NCBI GenBank assembly: GCA_023362775.1
Contig: JALMGJ010000002.1
Location: 31,463,414-31,527,413, forward strand
Direction: 5' to 3'
Source: Charina bottae
Lineage: Eukaryota; Chordata; Lepidosauria; Squamata; Charinaidae
DNA length: 64,000 nucleotides
The notes beneath the pieces were generated by a model. It ran no database searches, had not been told where the DNA came from, and saw nothing but the letters and a program-made list of their open reading frames with translations. Of the stretch, positions 21,310 to 34,501 are shown piece after piece. The stretch's first letter is position 1. Each line of letters starts with the position of its first letter. The translations under genes and the position numbers were made by a program.

Positions 21310-22195
21310 TTTTTTTATTTTTATTATTAAAAATTTTATTTATACACATAAATCAACAATAATACAATACCATATATACATTATACAACATACAACGTAT
21401 AAACATATAATATATATCAATCAGTATCTTTTCTACCTTCTGTGCCTCCATCTTCTTCAACACATCCAAAACATTCTGTTATTTTTAACCTGCAATCTTT
21501 AGTCCTTTTTCTCCTACTCCTCTCAACATACTTGTACCTTCTAAGGTCTCTTCTTTCCCTTTTCCTACTTACTCCAACCTTCTCCTCTTTCTGTAAACCC
21601 ACCTTCCTCTTTTCTTTCTTTCTATTTTTTCTTTCTTTCTTGTATTTTCGCTGTACTCACACAACATTTAAACAACACATAACAAAAAGCAACAAAGACA
21701 AACTAAAATGGACTTCCTACTTTCTCATCAAAAATATCTCTACAACATTTCTATAATGAATTCTATATATTATATGGTTACTTCTTATTTACTCTTTATA
21801 CAATTTATATATAATACAATATCTTGTTTACATTAAATTTACTATTTGTATTTTTTGTGTTTTTTCTATATATCTATAAAATGGGTCCCAACATAACTTA
21901 AATTCTTCTTGATTTTTGTCATTTAATAAATCTGTTAATTTTGCCATCTGGATTAGATCCATTGTTTTTAATAACCATTCCTCAATTGTGGGTATACCAT
22001 CCTCTTTCCAATGTTTGGCAAATATAATTCTAGCCGCTGTTATTAAATAAAACAATAATTTTCCATATTTTTTGTGTATTTCCAGTTTTAAGAATCCTAG
22101 TAAATACATATCTGGTATAATTGTTAAATCTTCATCCAATATTTCACATATTATTTGATGTATTTTTATCCAATATTTTTTTTGTTTCTTTACAA
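21310..22195 (-). mobile_element. 5'-truncated L1 in copia RT
   Basis: The minus-strand frame 22205-21828 encodes the L1 ORF2 C-terminus (KYWIKIHQIICEIL, LITAARIIFAKHWKEDG, TIEEWLLKTMDL). A T/C-rich 3' UTR follows, ending in poly-A (poly-T on the plus strand) near 21310. A 7-bp repeat, aattctt, lies at the edges (21303-21309 and 22196-22202). Copia RT codons continue on each side (ARCWN on the right, ELQRMGFKCSKADPC on the left). Confidence 0.87.
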
Positions 22196-22202
22196 AATTC
22201 TT

Positions 22203-23034
22203 CATTTAATCATAGATTCCAGCAACGTGCCAATTGCCTGAGTCCATACAATGCTTCCTGCAACTTGTACACTCTTCCTGCATCATTAGACTCATATCCT
22301 GGAGCTTCAGCCATATAGATTTCTTCCCTCAAATCAGCATGCAGATATGTTGTGGTGATATCATAATGGTTCACTACACAATTCCCAGCTGCTGCCATTG
22401 TTAAGGCAAACCTGAATGTCTCCCCTCTTAGCGTTGGTGCAAAAACCTCATCATAAGTCTGATTCTTGACCTGGGAAAACCCTTGTGCTACAAGCCTAGC
22501 CTTATACTGAATATCACCATTGACTAAGGTCTTCTTCTTATAAACCCACCTACAACCTACTGCCCTCTGCCCCTCAGGCAGCCTGGTAGATTTAAACACC
22601 TTATGGGAATTAATGGCATTCATTTCCACATCCATAGCAGCTTTCCACTTTTTCTGCTCTTGTGATGGCAACTCCAATACCTCTTTATATCTACAAGGTT
22701 CATAATTAACAAAACACACTTTAACATCACCTGGTGTGTAACGTTGAGGTGGTATGCCCTTGTCAACTCTTTTAGATCTGCGCAATACTGTAGCATCCTG
22801 CTTTATTGGCACACTAGGAGTTACTTCCTCTTCCTCCTTAATAATCACATATCTGGACTCTTGCCGCTCTGATTGCTCGACCTGTCCCTGACCAGGAAGA
22901 AAAACCTCACACCCTCTTTGTAACTTCAGCCAATTGCTATGCTCACTAAAACTTGCTGATCTAGAAATCACAAGTCTTCTGCCATCAGTGAACCTATATC
23001 CCTTGGTTCCTGGCTCATACCCCACAAAAACCAT
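22203..23034 (-). pseudogene. Copia reverse transcriptase, N-terminal half
   Basis: The frame reads VFVGYEPGTKGYRF, a linker (VLRRSKRVDKGIPPQRY), then copia RT motifs: VGCRWVYKKK, ARLVAQGFSQ, DEVFAPTLRG, YDITTTYLHADL and LQEALYGLRQ. It is cut by the L1 at 22195. RT resumes at about 21310-20927 (CLYIKQCDNDEQVLLLIFVDDL, the catalytic DD; NLGEIRNYLGVG) and, past the SINE, at 20740-20466. A TAG at 23038 separates it from integrase in the same frame. Confidence 0.88.
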
Positions 23035-23037
23035 TTT

Positions 23038-24006
23038 CTATGCTTTTGCCTGCCCCTTCCTACGTACCTCCTTATGCACGTGAACATAGGCAGTGCACCC
23101 AAACACCTTCAAATGAGCTAATGATGGCTTCTTGCCATACAACATATAATATGGAGTTTGATTTACAGACACACTCCACAACCTGTTAATTAAATAATTA
23201 GCAGTCAATATAGCCTCTCCCCAGTATTCTCTAGATAGCCCTGAGTCAGCTAAAGGTGAATCATTTACTGTCTGTAATGCCAAATTCCTGCGTTCCGCCA
23301 CGCTATTCTCAGCTGAACTATGCAGATTGGTTCTCCTGTGCGCAATGCCCCTCCTACTGAGCCACTGCTGAAAACTGCCACTCATATACTCCGTTCCCTG
23401 GGCAGTTTGTAAACTACACACCTTTGTGCTATATCTACGTTCCACAAACTGCACCCAATTCCTGAACTTATCAAATGTTTGGCTTTTAGCTTTCAATAGG
23501 TAACAGAACCCGAATCTGGTGAAATCATCCACAATGACTAAAACATATTTAGCACCACCTATTGTGGCTGGTAATGGGCCAATTAGGTCAGTGTGAACTA
23601 ATTCAAAACATTTATGTGACTTTCTATCACTAAATTTGCTTACAGGATACACCTTTGACTTTGCAACCTTACATGCCGTGTAATCCAGATAAGCTTGGCA
23701 CGGTTTCAAATCTATTCCAGAACTTGCTTCAGACATCTTTTCAACCACTTTGAAACTTGGATGCCCCAACCTTCTATGCCACAAATGTTCACATGAATCA
23801 TGTGTTGGTTTGTTGATCATGGCTACAATATGGGTTAGTTCTGTCCTGGGTTTCATTTCATACAAACTGTTCTGTAATACACCCTTACCACAGACATGAT
23901 TATCCTTCATAACAATGCATTCACCCTTACCAAAGTTGACATATCCCTGTTTATCTATCTGAGAAACACTTATGATGTTATACTCTAAGTCTGGTACACA
24001 TAGCAT
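23038..24006 (-). pseudogene. Copia integrase (catalytic Asp lost)
   Basis: The frame starts at the end of protease (MLCVPDLEYNIISVSQI). The integrase zinc-binding region follows (HLWHRRLGHPSF, then CQAYLDYTACK), then the DDE core. The first Asp is in ELVHTDLIGPL. The second is replaced: LQTAQGTEY appears where copia integrases have a SDQGGEY-type motif. The Glu is in SAENSVAERRN. The frame ends at an in-frame TAG before VFVGYEPG. The lost Asp and the stop show that this copy cannot integrate. Confidence 0.88.
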
Positions 24007-24039
24007 AGATAATTCAGTATTTAAACTTGGTACTTACAC

Positions 24040-24360
24040 AAACCCTTTGCCAGTAACAGATGCAACACTTACATTTGCAAGGCTAACATGATCCCGTTCA
24101 GCCTTCATAAATCTTTTAAACATCTGCCTATCATTGGCAATGTTTTGGCTTACTCCGCTGTCAAGAAGCCACTGCTCCTTTAAATTCCTTCCTGCAGAAG
24201 TAATCACTGACAGCTGGACAGCACTTCATTGCTTGGAAATCCTCGGCTTGACTTTTGCCTTCCTTGCAATACTACAGTCTTTTAACAAATGCTTATCAGA
24301 CTGACAGCGAAAACAGTGTTTCTCAGATAAAATATTATCAATGCAAGAATAACATTCCTT
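24040..24360 (-). pseudogene. Copia zinc knuckle and protease
   Basis: The reverse complement gives CFRCQSDKHLLKDC (a good CX2CX4HX4C knuckle), KAKVKPRISKQ, then LLDSGVSQNIANDR with the DSG active site of an aspartic protease. Stops and frameshifts are present, for example before VPSLNTELS. This is the link from gag (beyond the BovB at 29748) to integrase. Confidence 0.8.
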
Positions 24361-24371
24361 AACTGACATAC

Positions 24372-27300
24372 TCTCCAGCAAAGGAGATCGTTACCTTGTC
24401 GTGGTGCTGGAGCTTGAGCACCTCAATGAAACCATGAGCTAAACCGTGAAGGGACACCCAAGACGGGAAGGTCGTGGCAGAGAGGTCAGACTAAATACGA
24501 TCCCTGGGGAAGGTAATGGCAACCCACCCCAGTATTCTTGCCATGAAAACTAAATGGATCAGTACAACCAAAGATATGTCGGTATGCCATCGGAAGATGG
24601 GACTCCCAGGTCGGAAAATGGTCAAAATGCTACTGGGGAGGAACAGAGGATACGTTCAACTAGCCCCAGATGTGATGACGCAGCTAGCTCAAAGCCGAAA
24701 GGACGGCTAGCGGCCGACGGTGCTGGTGGTGAACGACAAATCCGATGTTCTAAAGATCAACACACCATAGGAACCTGGAATGTAAGATCTATGAGCCAGG
24801 GCAAATTGGATGTGGTTATTGGTGAGATGTCAAGATTAAATATAGACATTTTAGGTGTCAGTGAACTGAAATGGACTGGGATGGGCCACTTCACATCAGA
24901 TGACCACCAGATCTACTACTGTGGACAAGAGGACCACAGAAGAAATGGAGTAGCCTTCATAATTAATAATAAAGTGGCTAAAGCAGTGCTTGGATACAAT
25001 CCAAAAAATGATAGAATGATCTCAATTCGAATTCAGGGTAAGCCATTTAACATCACAGTGATCCAAATATACGCCCCAACCACAGATGCTGAAGAAGCAG
25101 AAGTAGATCAGTTCTATGAGGATATGCAGCAACTACTAGATAATACACCAAAAAGAGATGTTATTTTCATTACAGGAGACTGGAATGCTAAGGTGGGTAG
25201 TCAGACGACACCTGGAATTACAGGCAAGCATAGTCTGGGAGAACAAAATGAAGCAGGACATAGGCTGATAGAATTTTGCCAAGACAACTCACTGTGCATA
25301 ACAAACACTCTCTTCCAAAAAACTTAAAAGACGACTTTATACATGGATTTCACCAGATGGTCGACACCGAAATCAGATTGACTACATCCTTTGCAGCCAA
25401 AGGTGGCGGACATCTATACAGTCGGTAAAAACAAGACCTGGAGCTGACTGTAGTTCAGATCACGAACTTCTTATTGCAAAATTTAGAATCAGACTAAAGA
25501 GAATAGGGAAGACCCACAGATCAGTTAGATATGAGCTCACTAATATTCCTAAGGAATATGCAGTGGAGGTAAAGAATAGATTTAAGGGACTAGATTTAGT
25601 AGATAGGGTCCCGGAAGAACTATGGACAGAAGTTCGCAACATTGTTCAGGAGGCGGCAACAAAAAACGTCCCAAAGAAAAAGAAAACCAAGAAGGCAAGA
25701 TGGCTGTCTGCTGAAATACTGGAAGTAGCCCAACAAAGAAGGAAAGCAAAAGGCAACAGTGATAGGGGGAGATATGCCCAATTAAATGCAAAATTCCAGA
25801 GGTTAGCCAGAAGAGATAAGGAATTATTTTTAAACAAGCAATGTGCGGAAGTGGAAGAAGACAATAGAATAGGAAGGACAAGAGACCTCTTCCAGAAAAT
25901 TAGAAACATCGGAGGTAAATTCCAGGCAAAAATGGGTATGATCAAAAACAAAGATGGTAAGGACCTAACAGAAGCAGAAGAGATCAAGAAAAGGTGGCAA
26001 GAATATACGGAAGATCTGTATAGGAAGGATAATAATATTGGAGATAGCTTTGACGGTGTGGTCAGTGAGTTAGAGCCAGACATCCTGAAGAGTGAGGTTG
26101 AATGGGCCTTAAGAAGCATTGCTAATAACAAGGCAGCAGGAGACGATGGTATCCCAGCTGAACTGTTTAAAATCTTGCAAGATGATGCTGTCAAGGTGAT
26201 GCATGCCATATGCCAGCAAATTTGGAAAACACAAGAATGGCCATCAGATTGGAAAAAATCAACTTATAGAATCTCTCCAAGCCTGGCTGGCAACTCGACA
26301 AGTCAGAGTTTCTCAGAGCTCTGAGCTCTGAGACCTGGCTAACTTTCTATCTTGTTTGCAGGGGTCTACAGACCACTGAAGTTTCCCCCTGGAGAAGGGG
26401 GAACCAGAAGATTGCTCACAGAGCCATTGTAATTGCCCACTCCTGTTTTTCTTTGTTGTTTCCACCGCGGAGAAGAACGGGGGGTGGATGCAGTGAAATG
26501 GCCGAAAGAGGATTCTAGCTCTGCAGAGAACGTAAGTCTCTTGGGAGACACAAGAGTGACAGCCAGCTTTTAGAACACTTTATATTAGTTTTCTTTTTTA
26601 GATTAGTACATTTTTATTATTCTAAAATTTATCTTTGGACTTCGTTCAAAATGTTGGCTATTTTTGTGTTTTCTTTGCTATAATTAATTTTGGTGGAAGT
26701 TTGATAGATTTTATTTTGGCAACATAGTGAACAAGTTTTGTATTTTTCTGCCTTTCTTTTGTATCAGAGAAATTGGGACTTAAGAGACTTTGTTGGTATT
26801 TCTCACTCGACAAACTAACTGACTTTTGAGAAATTGTTTGTTTGGGTTAAGCAGCTTGCAGCCTGAAGAATAGAGAAGAATAAAGAATAAAGTATAGAGA
26901 ATGTGTGCCTCTCTACCTTTTTTTTTTCCTTTTTCTACTTTTTTTTTAGAAAGGACTATCTTTCATTTGGAATATATTTTCATCTTTCCTTTTACAAACT
27001 GTTTGAAATACTGCTCTGTGGAATTTTTTCATCTCTTACTTTAAAAGCTTTTCTCACTTAAAGAAATAGACATTATTGATAAATAATAGAACAGCTGTTC
27101 CTTGCTCCCTGAGAAAATTTTTTGTTTTGACTACGGCAGTTGATTACGCTTTGAACAACAAATAATGGCATTTCTCACAGTACTTCAGGATTTTAAGGAA
27201 GAAACCAGCAAAATTTTTTTGCAAATTAAGAAATCCATAGAACGTATATTAATAGTTTTGGTGGCTCAGGAACAGAAGATACAAGCGACAGATTTAGAAA

Positions 27301-29736
27301 CAGAGGAAAGACCTTTCGAACCAGTAGAGAAACAGGGAAAGAGGACTTTGAATGTATTGGTACAGAAGAAGATTATGATATTTTACAGGAAGTGGTCTAT
27401 TAAATGTTTGGGCATAAATACATTGTGGCAGCTGAGACAGGAAGATTTTAATATGCAAATTGATAGATATGGCAAAATAAACATTTTGATATCCCACATG
27501 AGTTACAGAAGTAAACAAGTTGCATATTGTGATATTGGCATAACCTAAACAGGAGATTTATTGATATTGATTTGGAATGCAAGGTGAATTAAAATGCGGA
27601 TTTCGTATTGTACACAGAGTAAGCACAGATATGAGAAATTTACAGATGCATAAAAACATGATATTTTAAGTGTAAGATACAAGATTATAAATAAATATGT
27701 TGATATTATATATTACTCTTTCTGGAGACACATTTATGAGAAGACAATGAGATGATGAGATGGAATTAGAATGTAGGTTATTACAAGAATATGTTGTATG
27801 TATTAGGTTATATGTTATGTTAGGTTTTGTATTTTTGCTATATTATGTATTATGTTATGTAATATGTTAGATTATGTATTAATGGAATATATAGTCATAA
27901 CATGAACAGAATATACTGTATTTTATTAGACGTAGATAAGGCCTTTATTTGTTACACTAATTGGACTTTATTGAAGATATAAATATAGATGTAAAAATGG
28001 AAAGAGCAAATGGAAAACATTTAATTGATGCAACAATGAACATTTGATTACTATTCTAAGGAGTAGAAACCAGAGATGGATTGTTGGAAGATATCAAGAA
28101 AGGCGAAACCTATATGAAGAACAGAAGATTGGATTATAGAAATCAAAGGGTATATGACAAAGAAAAGTTTCTGTGTATTGTATAAAGGACTAACATTTAA
28201 AGTTAATTGTTGTACTTAAAGTTCAAGGATAAATTGGAGGACATCTATTTTCTATATTTTCTTTGTTTGTTATTTTTTGACTTCACTTTTTCTTTTCCTT
28301 TTTCTTACTTTGTATTTCTATTTCTTTTCTTTTGTATTAGCTTTTAATATGTATTTTAAAATTTAATAAAACTTATGGATAAAAAAAAAAAGAAAAAATC
28401 AACTTATATCCCCATACCAAAAAAGGGAAGCACTAAAGAATGTTCAAACTATCGAACAGTGGCACTTATTTCACTTGCCAGTAAGGTAATGCTCAAGATC
28501 TTGCAGGGTAGACTCCAGCAATTCATGGAGCAAGAATTGCCAGATGTACAAGCTGGGTTTAGAAAAGGCAGAGGAACTAGAGACCAAATTGCCAATATCC
28601 GCTGGATAATGGAGAAAGCCAGGGAATTTCAGAAAAACATCTATTTCTGTTTTATTGACTATTCTAAAGCCTTTGACTGTGTGGATCATAACAAATTGTG
28701 GCAAGTTCTTGGTGGTATGGGGATACCAAGTCATCTTGTCTGCCTCCTGAGGAATCTGTATAACGACCAAGTAGCAACGGTAAGAACAGAGCACGGAACA
28801 ACGGAGTGGTTTAAGATTGGGAAAGGAGTACGGCAGGGTTGTATACTCTCAACCCTACCTATTCAACCTGTACGCAGAACACATCATGCGACATGCTGGG
28901 CTTGAGGAATCCAAGGCTGGAGTTAAAATCGCTGGAATAAACATTAACAATCTCAGATATGCAGATGATACCACTTTGATGGCTGAAAGCGAGGAGTAGT
29001 TGAGGAGCCTTATGACGAAGGTGAAAGAAGAAAGTGCAAAAGCTGGGTTGCAGTTAAACCTCAAAAAAACCAAGATTATGGCAACGAGCTTGATTGATGA
29101 CTGGCAAATAGAGGGAGAAAAAGTGGAGGCAGTGACAGACTTTGTATTTCTAGGCGCAAAGATTACTGCAGACGCTGACTGCAGCCAGGAAATCAGAAGA
29201 CGTCTACTTCTTGGGAGGAGAGCAATGGCAAATCTTGATAAAATAGTTAAGAGCAGAGACATCACACTGACAACAAAGTGTCCGCATAGTTAAAGCAATG
29301 GTATTCCCTGTAGTAACCTATGGCTGCGAGAGCTGGACCATAAGGAAGGCTGAGCGAAGGAAGATAGATGCTTTTGAACTGTGGTGTTGGAGGAAAATTC
29401 TGAGAGTGCCTTGGACTGCAAGAAGATCAAACCAGTCCATCCTCCAGGAAATAAAGCCAGACTGCTCACTTAAGGGAATGATCTTAAAGGCAAAACTGAA
29501 GTACTTTGGCCACATAATGAGAAGACAGGATACCCTGGAGAAGAAGCTGATGCTAGGGAAAGTGGAAGGCAAAAGGAAGAGGGGCTGACCAAGGGCAAGA
29601 TGGATGGATGGTATTCTGGAGGTGACGGACTCAACCATTGGGGAACTGGGGATGGTGACAGCTTACAGAAAGCTCTGGCGTGGACTGTTCCATGAAGTCA
29701 CGAAGAGTCGGAAACGACTGAACGAATAAACAACAA
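24372..29736 (+). mobile_element. BovB (RTE) LINE, nested copy split by mini-L1
   Basis: An exact 11-bp target duplication, aactgacatac (24361-24371 and 29737-29747), bounds a nearly full-length BovB. Its sequence is very close to the intact copy at 58151. Endonuclease and linker are at 24554-26268; RT and C-terminus resume at 28409. The ORF is broken by frameshifts near 25320 (caaaaaactt) and near 28850 and 29280, and by stops such as tag at about 28997. The catalytic RQGC of RT motif B and YADD are retained. The mini-L1 at 26269-28391 splits it inside the RT domain. Confidence 0.95.
26269..28391 (+). mobile_element. Mini-L1 (non-autonomous L1 deletion derivative), copy 1
   Basis: A 2.1 kb element with a 17-bp target duplication, gaaaaaatcaacttata (26252-26268 and 28392-28408). 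Its 5' end (ctccaagcctggctggc) and T/C-rich 3' UTR with aataaaac and A tail look like an L1. The ORF at 27165-27548 begins MAFLTVLQDFKEETSKIF, resembling a shortened ORF1 N-terminal coil. Near 27915 a decayed RT motif A is readable (LLDVDKAFICYTNWTLL, compare FIDAEKAFDNLNW in the intact ORF2). Most of ORF2 is absent. A second copy (36994-39091) is almost identical over its whole length. Confidence 0.85.
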
Positions 29737-29747
29737 AACTGACATAC

Positions 29748-30497
29748 TGCTTTGCTTTGGCCTAATTACGTTATAATTTTCCTCCTTTGTTCTTCCTCCA
29801 GAAGTCGCCCAGTTAAATAATTTATGGTCAAATCACTCTCAGATAAAGACCCGAAACTGGTAGCTAAATTATCCCATGTTTCATTAAGAGAACTGAGAAT
29901 TACATACACTTTATATGCTTCTGAGAACTGCATATCCCTATGTGATAATTCAAGGAACAAACCAGTCATATAATGCAAATGTTCAAGAATACTTTCATTT
30001 TCATGTAATTTAGCATGATAAAGCCTCCTTGTCAACAAAACTTTGCATAACGGTGTGCTTCTAAGATAAACATTTCTTAAAGCTTCCCAACACCCACTGG
30101 CTGACTGACAATTTCTAACGTAACATAATTGGCTGTCCTCCAAACATAAAATTATGCTTGCCAATGCTTTCTCGTTCTGTAGAACAACTTCTTCACCGTC
30201 CAACTCTCTTGGCGGGTCATGGACAAGCTTCCAAATACCTTCCCAGCGAAGAAACATTTCCATCTTGTACGCCCACGACAGATAATTGGAGTCATTCAAC
30301 CTTTCAAGAGGAAAACCACCTCCTACTGTAGGCTGCATTTTCACTGTGCTCATCCTCCTTAGCCCCTCCTGGGCAGAAACCGATGAATAAATAGCACAGA
30401 CTTTATCAGAATGCCCTTCAGCTGCAAACAGGCCTAGGAAAAATACACAGCCAGACACGGAAACTGCAAAAGCTCCAAACTCGCCCCAAATATCCAA
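29748..30497 (-). pseudogene. Copia gag (second copia), N-terminal part
   Basis: The likely start is MSTVKMQPTVGGGFPLERL (about 30357), with an open frame upstream into the leader. Copia gag features follow: NYLSWAYKMEMFLRWEGIW, ALASIILCLEDSQLCYV, RLYHAKLHENESI, VILSSLNETWDNLATS and LTINYLTGRLLEEEQRR. The BovB cuts it just before the zinc knuckle, which resumes at 24360. Confidence 0.88.
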
Positions 30498-30652
30498 ACG
30501 ACTCCTAGATAGACTTCAAAAGTCCTCACAGCCGTGCCAGCATACCAGCTGCACACGTTCCAATGCTGGGCCCAGAGCCGGTCAGAGTGCGTGTGTGGAG
30601 CGGCCTGCTCCTTTTTCCAAGACACCAGTGATCCACTTTCTATGCAGTAAAT

Positions 30653-31013
30653 AGACACTAAAACATAGATTAGATAAAATAGCCTATTTACTATACATAC
30701 ATATTACAGAATACATCCACAGAAGTAACAAATGATACTTGATGAGAAGTTACAGCAAACGAGAAGAAAGAATACCAGATATCCTCTGCTTATATACATA
30801 AACTGACCAATCACATTATAGGTCACTCTCATCATCTGCCACACCCAACTAAATGATAGCACCTGTAGTATGAGTCATTGCTGCCACATCATCCCTACAA
30901 CAATGGCTGCTAATTGGGTGACTTGCAGAATAATTCCCCTCTCACCTAGATATCAAGCCTCTCCAGTATAATTTATCTATCTGTAAATTCCTGGGTATAT
31001 ACAAACCCCAACA
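30653..31013 (-). repeat. 5' LTR of second copia
   Basis: On the minus strand it starts TGTTGGGGTTTG at 31013 and ends in CA at 30653. It is followed by ggatcactggtgtcttgg, a block also present after the other two LTRs of this family. Confidence 0.85.
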
Positions 31014-34000
31014 GCTTCTGTTTAAGGCAAAGGCTGGTTTTGATTTTTAAGAAAATGCAGACTTTTTCAACCCTTGCCAGCCTCGCATAGATGGCTAAAG
31101 CATTTTGCAGGCTTAGTATTTTGCCTGGGCAAACTAGGTAAACTAAATTAGGGTGTATCCACTGTGTTACTGCAGAGTGATATACAACAAATTAAGGATA
31201 AGCTTCCTTTACACAAATGACACTCTGTAGGAAATCAAGAACCATAGGATTCTCTATTCTGAGCTCTAGAAACTTCAACACCAAGACAAAAGTTTGAATT
31301 TGTGCCTAACTCCCTCAGCTGGAAATACTGCTTCAGCTGACTGACAAATTCTTATACAAGGTGGAAAGATTCAGTTTCTAAGCAGAAAACAACTACATAA
31401 GTAAGAAGTACTATACAAACTTCTACAATCTCTTATGTACACACAGAAAACAGCACCTGACTATTCTACACATCCCAGTTTTTGTCAGAATTTGCACCTT
31501 TGCACTGATGCTATGAATGACTGGCCTGCTTTATGATCCATAAAGCACTCTGTGAAGTCAATGGACTTTCTGGGAATTGTCACACATGTACAGCCAAAGG
31601 CTTGCCTTACACACACTGTTTCAGGGAGATCTATATTCAAATATGATGTGTCAACATCACAATATGTAAATGGACAACTGTTTCATGCTACGCAACCAGA
31701 AAATGTACCACACGTAAACATTCTGGCCTTTCTGTGGGTGCATACATTAGATCACAGTTCACAAACTCCTCCTGTGAAACAAATCCCTGGGCAACAAAGC
31801 TGGCTTTACATTGCAGAGTATTATCAGGAAGAAATGTCTTTCTGAACACTCATCTGGAACCTACAGCTTACTAAAACAAAAGACAGGTTGGTTACTTTTA
31901 ACACTTCACCAAAACTCTCAAACTGACTATCCACAGCTGTGTTCCAATGTTCTTGCTTCTCAACAGGCGGGAGTAACACGTCTTGAAAAGACTGGGGTTT
32001 TTTTTCAGGTGATTTGACACACTGTCACCTGCTAAATCACAAATCTGTCAGGCTTCACACCCTTTGTGGAATAAGAGGACCCATGAGGAATGACCACTGT
32101 GCTTTCCCCATCACCGTCTTCTTTTCTTTCCACTACCTGAGTCCCCCTCCAGGCCCTGCACCTGCTCAGGTGAAATTTTCACTTCCTTCACCTGAGGGGC
32201 CCTTTTTAACACACTAGGAGACTGGGGAACAGAAGAAACCTGAACTGGTGTTTGCCCATCTACTGAAGCATGGACAGTAGGTTTTACACTAGAAATGCAG
32301 CAACACTTCTGCAACATTAGCATGTAACCTTTCCCAACCTGTAGGCTGCTTAAAAATAAAGCACTTCTGGAGATTTGGATTTGACCATGGCCTAATGAAA
32401 CAACGATAAGCCTTGGATTTTAATAAACAACCAACAACCAACAACCTGAAGCACTGTGCTTTTGGTTGGTTCTTCCTTCGCTGTGACCTGGGGATGTGAA
32501 CACATACAAATGTTCCACAGACATGCCAGTACTTCAGTGAAGGGCGCTTGCCAAACAAAAGAAAAATAATGAACTTCTTTTACAGTTGAATTCTACAACC
32601 TGTTAGTTAGAAAAACACTGCAGTCAAGGCAGCCTCAGACATGGGATGGCACCTGAGCAACTAACATCAGGCTATTGTTAATGGTATTCACAACACCAAC
32701 ACTCAGCTAGAATTCCAATATTGGCAAGTCTTTGGGAGAATACTTTCCTACAAAGCCAATTCTAGAACACATGGCTTAATAACTCTCCACTATAAGCAGA
32801 CTGGAACTGACCTACTAGATAACCATATTTTCTTCCTACTATTGCTACATACACTTCAAAGCGAGCACAGACCTTCGCTTTAGACTTCAACAAGTAGCAA
32901 CAACACAAAGCAGGTATGATCATCAACCAGAAGGAATATGAAATCCGCCCCACCATTACTTGGGAGAATGGTGGCTAGCTAGATCTCTATGAACCAACTG
33001 AAATGGTCTAGTTGACACTGTCACTTTGCCTAGCAACAGATGCAGTCCTGATATTAGATTGTTTACACACCGTTTACACACAACACAATCAAGGACCTTT
33101 TGCACATTTCCTGGGTTCTAACTCAGAATGCATTTGGCTATCTGAGACAAACTTTCCCATCCCGGGATACCCCAGTACTTTGTGAAAACTTTATGGATGC
33201 ATTTATGATGTGGGGAAACATTAAACATACAATGTCCTGTCCACACAATCTCCTTCTTAGGAAGCATCTCACAAACTTGATTTTACAGTTTTTCTCTAAC
33301 ACACTCAGCTTCTAACACACTCAGTTTCATATTTCTCAATGAAACATCCAGCACCTTTGAACACAACAAGTACACTCAGACTTGACGAGGGCTGGAACAC
33401 TGAGGAGAGAAAAACAAGTGTAACAACACATACACATACACATTTCACACACTTATCACAGAAATATCAGCTAAAGTAACTTGCTGAACTCAAGGCTTGC
33501 ATTTGTAACAATAACTGTTCGTGTTTACAAATTTTACTGCAAGCCGAATTCAACAACCAAGTCTCTGAAGATTGCTTACATACAGCAGCTGGCACAGTAG
33601 ACAACTTGGATTCATTGTTTAGCTGATTTCTGGCTTCTGGCTTCCCCTCCTTTAATAAATCAGGCCTCTTGTTCACTGGCAGCATCCGCTGGACGATACG
33701 GCAGGGAACAGCCTTCCAGTGATTTCTGAGAAGAATCACACCGAACCACAGCAAATGTAGATTCCATTCCAGATTTTACTTCAGCTGAAACGCTCTGTTT
33801 GGAAGTCTCAGGAACAACAACAACAGATGGCTTACATTGTAGCTCCTGGAGGTGGCTTGTAAAATAATCCACAGTAAGGTCGCAGGGAGATAGCATCTTT
33901 GCTTTCTTGATCAGTAGATCAAAACTGCTGTCCAAGCCTGACAAAATCACGCACGCTTTTTCATATTCCCAGAAAAACATGCCTTCTTGTTCAAATGCAG

Positions 34001-34500
34001 CAAACAAAGTCTTGAGCTTACCAAGGTGGGTCATCACATTCTCACCTGGCTGCAGCTTAAAACTAGAAAGCTGTCTTAATAGTCCAACAAGGGCAACAGA
34101 GTTCTGCTTTGTATTAAAGGCTCTAATAGCCTCCCAGCACTCATACGCAGTCCTTGAGTGGCTGATATAATTCCGTTCAGAGGATTTGATTCCCAAAAGC
34201 AAAATGCTATAAGCACGGTCCAAACGCACTTCGTCAGAGGGATCCTCTGGAGGTGGATTTGCCACATACTGCCACAAACCGTCTTGCAAAAAGAATGATT
34301 TCATCTCCACACACCAGGTCAGATAAGTTTGTGCCATCTAAAGGCTCAAATGGCACACTGACCAGACTCTGTACAGCCATTGCTGACCACTCAAAGAAAA
34401 CACGTTTACTCTGAAATCAGCCTCTAAAAAACAAACTCCCTTTTACAGCCAGGTACAATGCAGCAAAGAAAACACAAATTTCTCTCTGGGCAACCATAAC
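31014..34500 (-). pseudogene. Outer copia internal region (decayed gag, integrase, RT)
   Basis: Gag is a readable 225-codon frame at 34337-33660 (TYLTWCVEMKSFFLQDGLW, YECWEAIRAFN, CVILSGLDSSFDLL). Decayed integrase core follows near 32956-32762 (FWLMIIPALCCCYLLKSKA). After it come the block FGKRPSLKYWHVCGTFVCVHIPRSQ at 32558-32480, a linker (32323-32111) and RT remnants near 31800-31550 (KASFVAQGF). Stops are frequent throughout. This is the oldest of the copia copies here by decay. Confidence 0.8.
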
Positions 34501-34501
34501 C
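34485..34501 (-). promoter_or_regulatory. Primer-binding site, half-tRNA iMet type (outer copia)
   Basis: The minus strand reads GGTTATGGTTGCCCAG immediately after the LTR. It matches the complement of the initiator tRNA-Met anticodon arm except at one or two positions. Drosophila copia primes from the same internal tRNA region. Confidence 0.6.

Larger units (their letters stand above)
19241..31013 (-). mobile_element. Second Ty1/copia element (rearranged), host of SINE, L1 and BovB
   Basis: From the LTR at 30653-31013 the minus strand reads leader, gag, zinc knuckle (CFRCQSDKHLLKDC, about 24320-24280), protease (LLDSGVSQN), integrase and RT, then stops at the RT/RNase H boundary near 20466. 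The rest (RNase H, LTR, leader) follows in the opposite orientation at about 19260-20455. Insertions into it are a Sauria SINE (20743-21084), an L1 (21310-22195) and a BovB (24372-29736). The right-hand flank is outer copia sequence. Confidence 0.85.
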
